Source of the DNA: UBA6170 sp942491385
Lineage (GTDB): Bacteria; Chloroflexota; Anaerolineae; Anaerolineales; Anaerolineaceae
DNA length: 64,000 nt
Direction of reading: 5' to 3'
Assembly: GCA_942491385.1 (NCBI GenBank)
Contig: CALOAF010000004.1
Span: 248,001-312,000, forward strand
How positions within the stretch are numbered: the stretch's first letter is position 1; every line of letters starts with the position of its first letter. Shown here one piece after another: positions 34,957 to 43,070 of the stretch. Made by a program: the position numbers and the translations under genes. A model generated the notes under the pieces. That model was not told the origin of the DNA, ran no database searches, and saw only the letters and a program-made list of their open reading frames with translations.

Positions 34957-35403
34957 TTAATTTTGTAACAATTCCTTAACAATCTGGCTAACTTGATTCC
35001 CGGGAGCTCTTCCTGCAATTTTTGGGAGAGCGATCTTCATCACTTTTCCCATATCTGCTGGAGATTGGGCTTTCGCTTCAGCAATACACTGTTTAACAAT
35101 TAATGTAATTTCTTCCTGTGATAATCCTTCTGGCAGAAAAGCTTCAATGATCTTGATATCATTATATGCTTCATCAATTAAATCCTGCCGATTGTTTAGT
35201 CTGGCACTTTCAATAACTTCATGTCTACTTTTGATTTCTTTATGAAGGATCGAAATTATTTCCTGATCGGTTAACCCTTTACCAGTATCGATTTCATTAT
35301 TTTTGATACTTGATAAGATCATGCGAATAACTCTCTTGGAATCAGTATCCGTTGCCTTCATTGCGGTTTTCAATGCAATTGATAATTTATCTTTCAAGCT
35401 CAT
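34957..35403 (-). CDS. GatB/YqeY domain-containing protein
   Basis: This 148-residue protein is a stand-alone version of the helical tail of the amidotransferase subunit GatB, which binds tRNA. Motifs are LKTAMKATDTDSKRVIRMILSSIKNNEI near the start, ILHKEIKSRHEVIESA in the middle and SPADMGKVMKIALPKIAGRAPGNQVSQIVKELL at the end. GAGG six bases before the ATG is a good ribosome site. It follows the comEA gene by 11 bases and precedes pgpH by one base. Confidence 0.93.
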   Translation of the reverse strand: MSLKDKLSIALKTAMKATDTDSKRVIRMILSSIKNNEIDTGKGLTDQEIISILHKEIKSRHEVIESARLNNRQDLIDEAYNDIKIIEAFLPEGLSQEEITLIVKQCIAEAKAQSPADMGKVMKIALPKIAGRAPGNQVSQIVKELLQN

Positions 35404-35414
35404 GCCATGCCTCG

Positions 35415-35975
35415 TTAATTAATAGAATTGGTCACAATTTTGTCCTGCAATTGATTAAATGTAGCTTCACCAATTCCTGGAACATTAAGTATATCGTCTA
35501 TTGTAACAAAATAGCCAAAGGATTCTCTATACATGATAATCTCTTTGGCTTTGGTTTCTCCAATACCTGGTAGACGCATTAACTCTTCAATATTAGCTTC
35601 ATTAATATTTATTTTTTCAATTTTGCTTGCAATGAACGGAATATCTGCATTGTTTCTTTCAACTAATTGGATTGGTGAGATATGTATATGCTGACCATCG
35701 TATAATTTGGAGGCCAAATTATAATCCGATCCAATTGGAAGCACAGAACCTGATAGGGTAACCAAATCCTCTAAGCGGCTATTGATTGGCAGCTGATAAA
35801 TACCTGGCCTTTCAATATCTCCTGATAAATATACCTTTATTGGTGATTGCGTTGGTGCTGAAATAATAGATATCGCTGTTCCAGGTTTATTTGAGTTAAA
35901 TAAGAGAATAATTCCTGCAATTAATAATCCAGAAAGCAAGGAAAGCAGATACCAGAGGAAATTGGAACCTTTCAT
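35415..35975 (-). CDS. comEA: ComEA-type DNA-binding protein (SLBB + helix-hairpin-helix)
   Basis: This 186-residue protein has one N-terminal membrane helix (about 7-25), an SLBB domain (about 46-105, IKVYLSGDIERPGIYQLP) and a C-terminal double helix-hairpin-helix (about 122-186). The latter has ININEANIEELMRLPGIGETKAKEII and ILNVPGIGEATFNQL. ComEA proteins bind incoming double-stranded DNA outside the membrane in natural transformation. No comEC or pilus genes are adjacent; a prepilin peptidase lies at 55 kb. The ATG lacks a ribosome site but sits six bases after a strong promoter. Confidence 0.93.
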   Translation of the reverse strand: MKGSNFLWYLLSLLSGLLIAGIILLFNSNKPGTAISIISAPTQSPIKVYLSGDIERPGIYQLPINSRLEDLVTLSGSVLPIGSDYNLASKLYDGQHIHISPIQLVERNNADIPFIASKIEKININEANIEELMRLPGIGETKAKEIIMYRESFGYFVTIDDILNVPGIGEATFNQLQDKIVTNSIN

Positions 35976-35981
35976 AAATTA

Positions 35982-36009
35982 AGTATAATTTCAGGATTGA
36001 ATGTGTCAA
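35982..36009 (-). promoter_or_regulatory. Sigma70-type promoter, leaderless, for comEA-yqeY-pgpH-ybeY-dgkA
   Basis: On the minus strand a perfect TTGACA (36009-36004), a 16-base spacer and TATACT (35987-35982) are followed after six bases by the comEA ATG at 35975. Transcription would start at the start codon, and no Shine-Dalgarno sequence is present. The promoter begins 39 bases after the stop of the upstream YqhQ-like gene, separating the two units. Confidence 0.65.
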
Positions 36010-36048
36010 GTTAGCAGCGTTAACTTTTTTCTTCTGATGAGGTAAAAG

Positions 36049-36939
36049 TTAAGCTTCATTGTTTTCTAACTTATACATGGCGTTAAATGCGGCAATGCTT
36101 ACTTCCAATATTTTTTCATCTGGTTCATTCGTTGTTATTTTTTGTAGCCACAATCCAGGTTTGGCAAGTATCGAAATGATAGGGTTTTCTAAATGATCAG
36201 CAGTAAATCGAATATATTCATAGGCGATCATAGCAATTACCGGAATTAAAAATAATCTCGAGATGATCAATGCCACCCAACCAATGTCACCTAAAAATGT
36301 AAACATGATTACTGAAATTAAAACCACATAAAGAATGAAAGCAGTTCCACATCTTGGATGTTGGACAGAAAATTGTTTAACCGATTCTGGACGTAAATCT
36401 ACCTTTGCTTCAAAGGCGTTAATCGTTTTGTGTTCCGCACCATGGTATGAAAAAACCCTATGCACATCTGGCATTTTTCCTATACCCCAGATATAAACAA
36501 TGACAAAAATGAGGCGAATTGAACCCTCAATCAAATTCTGAATGATATGGGAAAAACCTAACCATTGTTCAAGGGCTTTTCCCAATAATGCAGGTGTTAA
36601 GAAGAATAAGGCCATTGCAACCGCTAAAGAAATAAACAGTGTAATATACAGAGCAGGGCCTTCAATTTTTTCTTCGTCCTCTTCAGTTTGATGATTGGCG
36701 GATTTTGTTAAGTATTTAGTCCCTAACCCCAACGCGTCCCAAAGTATTATTAAACCACGTAAAAATGGAATTTTTCTGAGTGGACTTTGATAGATTTTCC
36801 CTAGCTCTTCCGTTTCAACAATTATTTCTCCATCTGGTTTTCGGTACGCAGCCGCGAGAAATTTACCACCACGCATTAACACACCTTCGATTAATGCCTG
36901 TCCGCCATAAGAAGGTAATCTCAGTTTTTCAGTTTTCAT
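36049..36939 (-). CDS. DUF1385 (YqhQ-like) membrane protein
   Basis: This 296-residue membrane protein has the DUF1385 features: YGGQALIEGVLMRGGKF at residues 11-27, four or five membrane helices, and the conserved central stretch FSYHGAEHKTINAFEA (about 159-174). RHPRCGTAF-type sequence follows, here QHPRCGTAFI. The conserved His, Glu and Cys suggest a metal or catalytic site facing the cytoplasm, but the function is unknown. The start codon overlaps the end of the M20 peptidase gene by four bases, so the two are translated together. Confidence 0.9.
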   Translation of the reverse strand: MKTEKLRLPSYGGQALIEGVLMRGGKFLAAAYRKPDGEIIVETEELGKIYQSPLRKIPFLRGLIILWDALGLGTKYLTKSANHQTEEDEEKIEGPALYITLFISLAVAMALFFLTPALLGKALEQWLGFSHIIQNLIEGSIRLIFVIVYIWGIGKMPDVHRVFSYHGAEHKTINAFEAKVDLRPESVKQFSVQHPRCGTAFILYVVLISVIMFTFLGDIGWVALIISRLFLIPVIAMIAYEYIRFTADHLENPIISILAKPGLWLQKITTNEPDEKILEVSIAAFNAMYKLENNEA

Positions 36940-38315
36940 TCCATACCTGCATAATTAAAGAAAAAGTGAACCAAAGCAAGAATTCCTTTTTTCCAGGTTG
37001 GTAAATGGAGACTTTCGTTTGGCGAATGTATTTTATCCTCGGGAAGGCCAAAACCGGTCAGCACAGAATCTTGTCCAAGAATTCTTTGCATTGCAGCAAC
37101 CACCGGGATGGATCCACCTTCACGTTTGAACAATGGATCTGAACCCCATTCACGCTTTAAGGCATTCGTCAGTGCAATTACGCCGGGATGAGTCGTATCT
37201 GAAATTGATGCCCAACCGCCAGCAAATTGTTCTAGATCCCATTTGACTGTTGGAGGGATATTGTCTTCAATAAATTTCTTCAGTTGATGATAAATTTTAT
37301 CTGGTTCTTGATTTGGAACAGTCCGCATCGAGATTTTCGCCATCGCTGATGCTGGAATGATGGTTTTTGAACCTTCACCAGTAAATCCAGATAGCATCCC
37401 ACTAATATCAAGTGTTGGACGAGCACCGAGCCTTTCGATTGGATTAAATCCTTTCTCTCCCCACAGAGCAGGTGCACCTGTTTGACGTTTTAAATCTTCC
37501 TCTGTAATAGGCAAACGTAAAAGTTGGTCTCTTTCTTCATCAGATAGCGGGAGTACATCATCGTAAAAACCTGGTAAAGTGACTTTCCAATCATCATCAT
37601 GCATTTTTGTGATTAATTCAGATAAAACAATTGCTGGATTATGAATAACTCCACCAAACATGCCAGAATGAAGATCATGATCAGGTCCATAGATATTTAA
37701 TTCAAAGTAGGTAAGACCTCGTAATCCATATACAATCGTTGGGGTTTCAGGCGAAATCATGCCTGCATCCGGATTTAAGATAACATCGCATGCTAATAAA
37801 TCTTTGTGTTCTGCCAGGAAACTTGCTAAATTGGGTGAGCCAATTTCTTCTTCACCTTCGATGATAAATTTGAAATTAACTGGAATTTCTCCAGTAGAAT
37901 TGATTGCATGATAAGCTGCGAGACTTGCAACAATTTGTCCTTTCATATCTGAAGCACCACGACCAAATAGGCGTTCATCCCTTATAATAGGAGTAAATGG
38001 GTCAGATTGCCACAACTCAACCGGAATGGCAGGTTGAACATCATAATGGCCGTAAATTAATACGGTTAGTGCGTTTTGCTTCGGTGATTTTTTTTCAGCA
38101 AATACGACTGGATGGCCTTTGGTCTCAAAGATCTGAACATCATTAATTTCAAACTGGTTTAGAATTCCTTTAATAAAATTGGCAGCTTCCAACATATTTG
38201 GTTTTCGATTTGGATCAGTTGAAATGGATGGGATTTTGATAAAATCTTGTAAAATGCTTTGATAGAAATCATAATTTATTTTAATGAACTCAAGTGCTTC
38301 AGTTCTCGGTAACAT
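36936..38315 (-). CDS. M20/M25/M40 family dipeptidase
   Basis: This 459-residue di-zinc peptidase has a complete metal site: YGHYDVQPA (His and Asp), GASDMKGQ (bridging Asp), EGEEEIGS (catalytic Glu and ligand Glu), an Asp in ILNPDAG and a His near the end in EDKIHSPNES. An insert of about 180 residues (about 205-390) is the lid/dimerisation domain of the CNDP/PepV-like branch. It hydrolyses short peptides or acylated amino acids in the cytosol. AAGGAG lies eight bases before the ATG. It is divergent from the ssnA-like gene; a possible -10 TATAAT lies in the 110-base gap. It could be compared with YgeY of selenium-linked clusters but looks more like general dipeptidases. Confidence 0.9.
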   Translation of the reverse strand: MLPRTEALEFIKINYDFYQSILQDFIKIPSISTDPNRKPNMLEAANFIKGILNQFEINDVQIFETKGHPVVFAEKKSPKQNALTVLIYGHYDVQPAIPVELWQSDPFTPIIRDERLFGRGASDMKGQIVASLAAYHAINSTGEIPVNFKFIIEGEEEIGSPNLASFLAEHKDLLACDVILNPDAGMISPETPTIVYGLRGLTYFELNIYGPDHDLHSGMFGGVIHNPAIVLSELITKMHDDDWKVTLPGFYDDVLPLSDEERDQLLRLPITEEDLKRQTGAPALWGEKGFNPIERLGARPTLDISGMLSGFTGEGSKTIIPASAMAKISMRTVPNQEPDKIYHQLKKFIEDNIPPTVKWDLEQFAGGWASISDTTHPGVIALTNALKREWGSDPLFKREGGSIPVVAAMQRILGQDSVLTGFGLPEDKIHSPNESLHLPTWKKGILALVHFFFNYAGME

Positions 38316-38425
38316 GTTTTACACTCCTTCGATTTAATACGCTCATGATTATAAAGTAATTTGTATATTAAGGTAAATTATTTTACCCCTGAAGTTCGAC
38401 AAAACGTGACTAATAGGAGAAAACA

Positions 38426-39769
38426 ATGATTATTACAAATGGAAAAATAATAACCTGGACGAAACCAAATGAAATAATTGAAGGTAAATCTATTCTTATC
38501 CAGGGAAGTGTTATTAAAAAAATAGATAATAAAGAGGTTATACAGCAAGAGAATCCCGGTGAAGAAATAGTAGATGCAAATGGACAATACGTGATGCCCG
38601 GATTAATTTGCGCACATACTCATTTTTACGGTGCTTACTCTCGTGGATTGTCCATTCCAGGAGATCCTCCTGCCGCGTTCCCTGACATCTTGAGTAAGCT
38701 TTGGTGGGCTTTGGACAAAGCTTTAGATGAAAAAAGTGTAGCCTCATCAGCCTGGGTTAGTATCATAGATGCCATTAAGCATGGGAATACTAGTTTATTC
38801 GATCATCATGCTTCACCAAATGTGATTTCAAACTCACTGGATGTGATAGCAGATGTTGTTAATCAATCTGGAATTCGTGCATCTTTATGTTATGAAGTGA
38901 CCGACCGTGATGGAGAAAAGAAAGCGATTCAGGGAGTTAATGAAAATGTTAGGTTTATTAACCGAATAAATAATGGCGATAACCTTGAAGGCAGGTTAGC
39001 AGCGACTTTTGGATTACACGCCAGTTTAACGTTATCCGATAACACACTTGATCACAGTAAGATCATGGCACCAGCTGGAACCGGTTTTCACATTCATGTG
39101 GCTGAACACCCTGTTGATGAGTATGACAGTTTGAAAAAATCAGGCATGCGTGTAGTAGACCGTTTATACAAGCACGATATTTTGAATGAGAAATCAATCG
39201 TTGCCCATGCTGTTCATGTTGACGCAAAAGAAGTGGATATTCTAGCAAGAACAAATACCTGGGTAACTCACCAACCACGATCAAATATGAACAATGCGGT
39301 AGGTATTGGGGATATTGAGTCCATGATGCGAGCTGGTGTAAAAGTGTGTCTTGGGAACGATGGGTTTTCGAATACGATGTGGGATGAATGGAAAACCACA
39401 TATCTGGTACATAAATTGGTTAATCTTGACCCACGAAGAATGGGTGGTTATGATGTGGTTGAAATGGCTATTTATCAAAATTCTTCTTTGGCCTCACAAC
39501 AGTTTAATTTGCCAATTGGCTCTCTTGTTCCAGGAGCTCAAGCTGATATAATTTTTGTGGATTACCTGCCATTTACGGATTTAAATAGCGGCAATCTACC
39601 CTGGCACATTTTATTTGGAATGCATCATAGCATGATAACGTTGACTATGGTAGCAGGTAAGATTCTGATGAAAAATAAAGAACTTGTGGATATTGATGAG
39701 AAGAAAATATTCAGTGACGCATTTCAGACTCACAAGATTGTATGGAAAAAATACAACGAACAATTTTAA
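38426..39769 (+). CDS. ssnA: SsnA-type amidohydrolase
   Basis: This 447-residue metal-dependent amidohydrolase of the guanine deaminase/chlorohydrolase branch has the HTH metal motif at His64/His66 (CAHTHFYGAYSRG), a third His in GFHIHVAEH, a fourth in VAHAVHVD and the Asp in LGNDGFS. The stretches LWWALDKALDEKSV and SLFDHHASPNVI match the E. coli SsnA pattern as I recall it. SsnA belongs to the selenium-dependent molybdenum hydroxylase gene set, in line with the yqeB/yqeC/xdh genes 5-10 kb downstream. The likely reaction is deamination or ring opening of an N-heterocycle. AGGAG precedes the ATG by six bases. Confidence 0.8.
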   Translation: MIITNGKIITWTKPNEIIEGKSILIQGSVIKKIDNKEVIQQENPGEEIVDANGQYVMPGLICAHTHFYGAYSRGLSIPGDPPAAFPDILSKLWWALDKALDEKSVASSAWVSIIDAIKHGNTSLFDHHASPNVISNSLDVIADVVNQSGIRASLCYEVTDRDGEKKAIQGVNENVRFINRINNGDNLEGRLAATFGLHASLTLSDNTLDHSKIMAPAGTGFHIHVAEHPVDEYDSLKKSGMRVVDRLYKHDILNEKSIVAHAVHVDAKEVDILARTNTWVTHQPRSNMNNAVGIGDIESMMRAGVKVCLGNDGFSNTMWDEWKTTYLVHKLVNLDPRRMGGYDVVEMAIYQNSSLASQQFNLPIGSLVPGAQADIIFVDYLPFTDLNSGNLPWHILFGMHHSMITLTMVAGKILMKNKELVDIDEKKIFSDAFQTHKIVWKKYNEQF

Positions 39770-39788
39770 TCATAGAAGGATGGAATAA

Positions 39789-40478
39789 ATGAAAATAGCA
39801 ATATTAGGTGGTACTGGCAAAGAAGGAATGGGGATTGGATTTCGGTGGGCGAAAGCAGGCCACGATATCACGATCGGTTCAAGACAAGAGAGAAAAGCCC
39901 TGGATGCTGCAACCAAACTTCAAGAAATGCTTGAAAATAAGTATAAAATTGCTGGGAAAGAGAATTTAGAAGCTGCTAATGAGGCAGAATTAATAGTTTT
40001 AACTGTTCCATATATTGCACATAAAGCAATGTGCGAGTACATAAAAGTGGCAAGTCAAGGAAAAATTGTCATTGATGTAACAGTGCCGCTCGTACCACCC
40101 AAAGTTACCAAGGTTCAGATGCCACCTGCTGGCAGTGCAACCCTTGAAGCGAAAGAAATTTTCGGCGAAAATACCAGTGTAGTGGCTGCTTTTCAGAATA
40201 TTTCATATGAACACCTTTTGGAAGATGGAGATGTTGCTTGTGATGTATTAGTAACTGGAGATAGCAAAGCGTCGAGAGAGATTGTTATGGACCTAGTACG
40301 AGAAGCCGGATTGATGGCTATTGACGCAGGACCCATTGAAAATTCTGTTGTCGTTGAAGGTCTGACTTCAATCTTAATTGGAATCAACAAACAATTTGGC
40401 GTTCACGATGCCGGGATTAAAAATCACAGGTATTTCGTAAATGAATTTGATGGTTTCGGCATTCGAGAATTTTCCTGA
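39789..40478 (+). CDS. npdG: NADPH:F420 oxidoreductase-like protein
   Basis: This 229-residue Rossmann protein is built like archaeal and actinobacterial F420-dependent NADP oxidoreductase, which moves hydride between NADPH and coenzyme F420. The N-terminus ILGGTGKEGMGIGFRWAKAG is the dinucleotide loop, followed by the NADP-selecting ITIGSRQERKA. Other family stretches are IVLTVPYIAH, VIDVTVPLVPP and VVAAFQNISYEHL. GAAGGA before the ATG is a ribosome site. It overlaps the cofE gene by about 29 bases, so F420 synthesis and use are coupled. Confidence 0.88.
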   Translation: MKIAILGGTGKEGMGIGFRWAKAGHDITIGSRQERKALDAATKLQEMLENKYKIAGKENLEAANEAELIVLTVPYIAHKAMCEYIKVASQGKIVIDVTVPLVPPKVTKVQMPPAGSATLEAKEIFGENTSVVAAFQNISYEHLLEDGDVACDVLVTGDSKASREIVMDLVREAGLMAIDAGPIENSVVVEGLTSILIGINKQFGVHDAGIKNHRYFVNEFDGFGIREFS

Positions 40479-41208
40479 GGTCGAGATATCTTCGTTCCTT
40501 CCAAAAACTTTACTCATTTCTGCAGAGAATAATAAATGGATGTGGGAAGATGGTGATATTTTAGTCGTAGCCCAAAAGATTGTATCTAAATCCGAAAATA
40601 GATTGGTTAATTTGGAGTACGTAAAACCGGGGATTAGGGCAATAAAATACGGGCAATCAACGGGAAAAGATGCGAGGCTGGTCGAACTGATTTTACAGGA
40701 ATCCAAAAAAGTTATTCGTACAAGGGCAGGATTGATCATTGTTCAACACAATTTAGGGTTTATCTGTGCTAATGCAGGCATTGATCATTCGAATGTAAGA
40801 GGATTTGACGGAAATGCAGAAAATTGGGTACTCTTATTACCAGAGGATCCAGATAAATCTGCAAAAAATATTCGTAAACATATCAAAAATAAAACTGGTA
40901 AAGACATTGGAGTAATAATTATTGATTCACACGGGCGCCCCTGGAGAAAAGGTGTGGTTGGAGTAACCATTGGGTTAAGTGGTGCACCTTCTATTATTGA
41001 CCGTAGAGGTTATAAAGATAGGTTTGGATATCAGCTCAGGGTAACAGAAATTGGGTCAGCTGATGAGTTAGCTGCTGCCGCTTCGATACTAATGGGTCAA
41101 GCTAATGAAGGACGCCCTGTCGTTGTGATTCGTGGTTATCCGTATGCTTTGCAAGAAAGTCGTGCATCTGAATTGCTTCGAAATGAAAATGATGATTTAT
41201 TTAGATAA
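40450..41208 (+). CDS. cofE: Coenzyme F420-0:L-glutamate ligase
   Basis: This protein of about 252 residues adds glutamate to F420-0 with GTP. Family motifs are EDGDILVVAQKIVSKSENR (about 33-51), a central ANAGIDHSNVRG, IIDSHGRPWRKGVVGVTIGLSG and IGSADELAAAASILMGQANEGRPVV. I chose the ATG at 40450 because the resulting N-terminus MVSAFENFPEV aligns in form with the usual start of CofE; an ATG at 40441 adds three residues. The start lies within npdG, which lacks a separate ribosome site for this gene. CofG/H and CofD are not in the window. The FbiB C-terminal extension of actinobacteria is absent. Confidence 0.9.
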   Translation: MVSAFENFPEVEISSFLPKTLLISAENNKWMWEDGDILVVAQKIVSKSENRLVNLEYVKPGIRAIKYGQSTGKDARLVELILQESKKVIRTRAGLIIVQHNLGFICANAGIDHSNVRGFDGNAENWVLLLPEDPDKSAKNIRKHIKNKTGKDIGVIIIDSHGRPWRKGVVGVTIGLSGAPSIIDRRGYKDRFGYQLRVTEIGSADELAAAASILMGQANEGRPVVVIRGYPYALQESRASELLRNENDDLFR

Positions 41209-41282
41209 TGAGTTTCTAAATATTGTATAATTTATTTGTCAGACATTTCGTTTTTTATTCGTTCTGAAATAGGAGTTAAACC

Positions 41283-41924
41283 ATGAGCTTATGGGTGATT
41301 GTTCCAGTAAAACCCTTAAGACGATCTAAATCAAAATTAACAAACATATTATCCGAAGAAGAACGAGCAATTTTAAATTTAAAAATGTATGAAAATACAT
41401 TATTAGTCCTGAAAGATATTAAGATACCACATCAGGTGCTGGTTGTCAGTAAAGATTCTTCGGTATTGTCGATCGCTCGATCCCATCATGCGAAAACCCT
41501 ACAGGAAGATGGTGATAGCGGTCTAAATCTGGCTTTGAAAAAAGCGATCCAGGTTGTGATAGCTTATTCCGCTCAATCTGTTTTAATTTTGCCAGCAGAT
41601 TTACCTTTTATCACAAAGGAAGACATTGAAGGTGTTATGGGATTTTCTAATGGTTACTCGTTTATGTTAATTTCACCAGATCGGAAAATGAGTGGTACCA
41701 ATCTTTTATTCATGTCCCCACCGGATCTGATTGAATTTAGTTATGGTCAGGGATCATTTGAACGTCATGTTCGTCAGGCTCAATCACAAAATACGCATAT
41801 TGAAGTAAGAAAATTTGATAGTGCAGAACTAGATATTGATTCCCCAGAGGATTTTGAGATCTATAAAAAGTTAATCAATTTTAAAGAAACTACCCACGAT
41901 ACGATTTTATTAAAGGAGGAATGA
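41283..41924 (+). CDS. cofC: 2-phospho-L-lactate guanylyltransferase (CofC/FbiD)
   Basis: This 213-residue nucleotidyltransferase activates 2-phospholactate (or phosphoenolpyruvate, as found for FbiD) with GTP for F420 synthesis. Characteristic stretches are VIVPVKPLRRSKSKLTNIL at the N-terminus, EDGDSGLNLALKKAI (about 78-92), LILPADLPFI (about 100-109), GTNLLFMSPPD and a final LDIDSPEDFEIY. AGGAG lies seven bases before the ATG. The 74-base gap from cofE contains TATAAT at 41226-41231, a possible separate promoter. It overlaps the following oxidoreductase gene by four bases. Confidence 0.9.
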   Translation: MSLWVIVPVKPLRRSKSKLTNILSEEERAILNLKMYENTLLVLKDIKIPHQVLVVSKDSSVLSIARSHHAKTLQEDGDSGLNLALKKAIQVVIAYSAQSVLILPADLPFITKEDIEGVMGFSNGYSFMLISPDRKMSGTNLLFMSPPDLIEFSYGQGSFERHVRQAQSQNTHIEVRKFDSAELDIDSPEDFEIYKKLINFKETTHDTILLKEE

Positions 41925-42922
41925 TGTTTGAACGTGTTGCTTTATATTTACAAGATTCACATGATTTGCGAGATGGGTTAGATTATGTGAAAATGGCAGA
42001 AAATTACGGGTTTGAAGCTGTGTGGCAAGCAGAAAGCCGCCTGGTTCGGGATGCAATCGTACCGATGGCAGCATATGCAGCAGTTACTGATAAAATAAAA
42101 GTAGGTTCTGGCGTTATTAATAATTGGACTCGAAATATTGGATTACTCGCTGCAACATTCCTGACCCTGGATGATTTAGCCCCTGATCGAATTATTTGTG
42201 GGATTGGTGCTTGGTGGGATCCGCTTGCCAAAAATGTTGGCATAAATCGATCAAAACCTCTTTTAGCCATGCGAGAGACCGTTGAGGTATTGAGGAGGTT
42301 ACTTAATATGGAACGCGTCTCATTCGAAGGAGAATTTATTCAAGTCTCTGGAATTGAATTAGACGTTGTCCACGGTAGACGAGAACCAAGAAATGTTCCC
42401 ATCATGATTGGTGCCACTGGCGATAAAATGATGGAGATGACCGGTGAAATCTCTGACGGCTGTGTACTCAATTATTGTGTACCACCTGAATACAATCTTA
42501 AAGCACTTGAGCTTTTGGATAAAGGTGCCAAAAAAGCTGGGAGACGCTTTGATGACATCGATCGCCCCCAATTAGTGGTGTGCTCAGTGGACGAGGACCA
42601 TGACAAAGCGATTGATACTACCAGAGAATTGCTAACTCAATATCTTGCTCAACAGCCCCATATTGCGAAAGCTTCAGGTGTTTCATCAGACGTAGTTGCA
42701 GAAATTCAATCCATCCTCGGTTGGCCTGCCACACATGAGCAAATTCAAAAGGCGAAGCATCTTGTTCCTGAAGATTTGATTCTAAAAATTACAGCTTCTG
42801 GGACTCCAGATGAAGCGAGAACCAAAGTGGGTGAATATATTAAAAATGGTTGTACCTGCCCAATTTTATACCCAGTTGGTGGTAATATGGAAACTTTGTT
42901 AAAAACATTTGCTGCAAAATAA
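41921..42922 (+). CDS. LLM-class F420-dependent oxidoreductase (Mer-like)
   Basis: This 333-residue TIM-barrel enzyme belongs to the luciferase-like monooxygenase superfamily, in the branch that resembles methylenetetrahydromethanopterin reductase. Supporting stretches are YVKMAENYGFEAVWQAESRLVRDA near residues 23-46, IKVGSGVINNWTRN (about 61-74), LDDLAPDRIICGIGAWW and NVPIMIGATGDKMMEMTGEISDG. The first and last of these form the usual F420 pocket in relatives. The substrate is not known; the genome context (F420 genes, Mo hydroxylase) suggests an imported or catabolic small molecule. AAAGGAGG precedes the start, and the ATG overlaps cofC's stop. A strong terminator follows at 42934-42980. 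Confidence 0.85.
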   Translation: MMFERVALYLQDSHDLRDGLDYVKMAENYGFEAVWQAESRLVRDAIVPMAAYAAVTDKIKVGSGVINNWTRNIGLLAATFLTLDDLAPDRIICGIGAWWDPLAKNVGINRSKPLLAMRETVEVLRRLLNMERVSFEGEFIQVSGIELDVVHGRREPRNVPIMIGATGDKMMEMTGEISDGCVLNYCVPPEYNLKALELLDKGAKKAGRRFDDIDRPQLVVCSVDEDHDKAIDTTRELLTQYLAQQPHIAKASGVSSDVVAEIQSILGWPATHEQIQKAKHLVPEDLILKITASGTPDEARTKVGEYIKNGCTCPILYPVGGNMETLLKTFAAK

Positions 42923-42933
42923 TTGATGCATGG

Positions 42934-42980
42934 TTGCTTTATGGGTTTAATTTAATTTTTTACTCATAAAGCAATTTTTT
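42934..42980 (+). terminator. Rho-independent terminator after the F420 gene run
   Basis: A 13-base left arm (42934-42946) pairs with 42962-42974, with one G-T wobble and no mismatch, around a 15-base loop rich in T. Six T residues follow (42975-42980). It lies 11 bases after the stop codon of the oxidoreductase gene and 90 bases before the xdhC-like gene, dividing the F420 and molybdenum hydroxylase transcripts. Confidence 0.85.
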
Positions 42981-43070
42981 CAAATGACTGTTCTGAAAAA
43001 GACTTGGAATGTTTAGAAAATGCCAATAAATCATTATTATGAAGGAAAATAATTAATTACAAAGTAAATC

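Noticed and set aside
36936..38315. M20 peptidase as a YgeY-type selenium-linked hydrolase
   Set aside because: The protein has the lid insert and motifs of general dipeptidases and lies on the opposite strand with the YqhQ-like gene, so the link to the hydroxylase cluster is weak.
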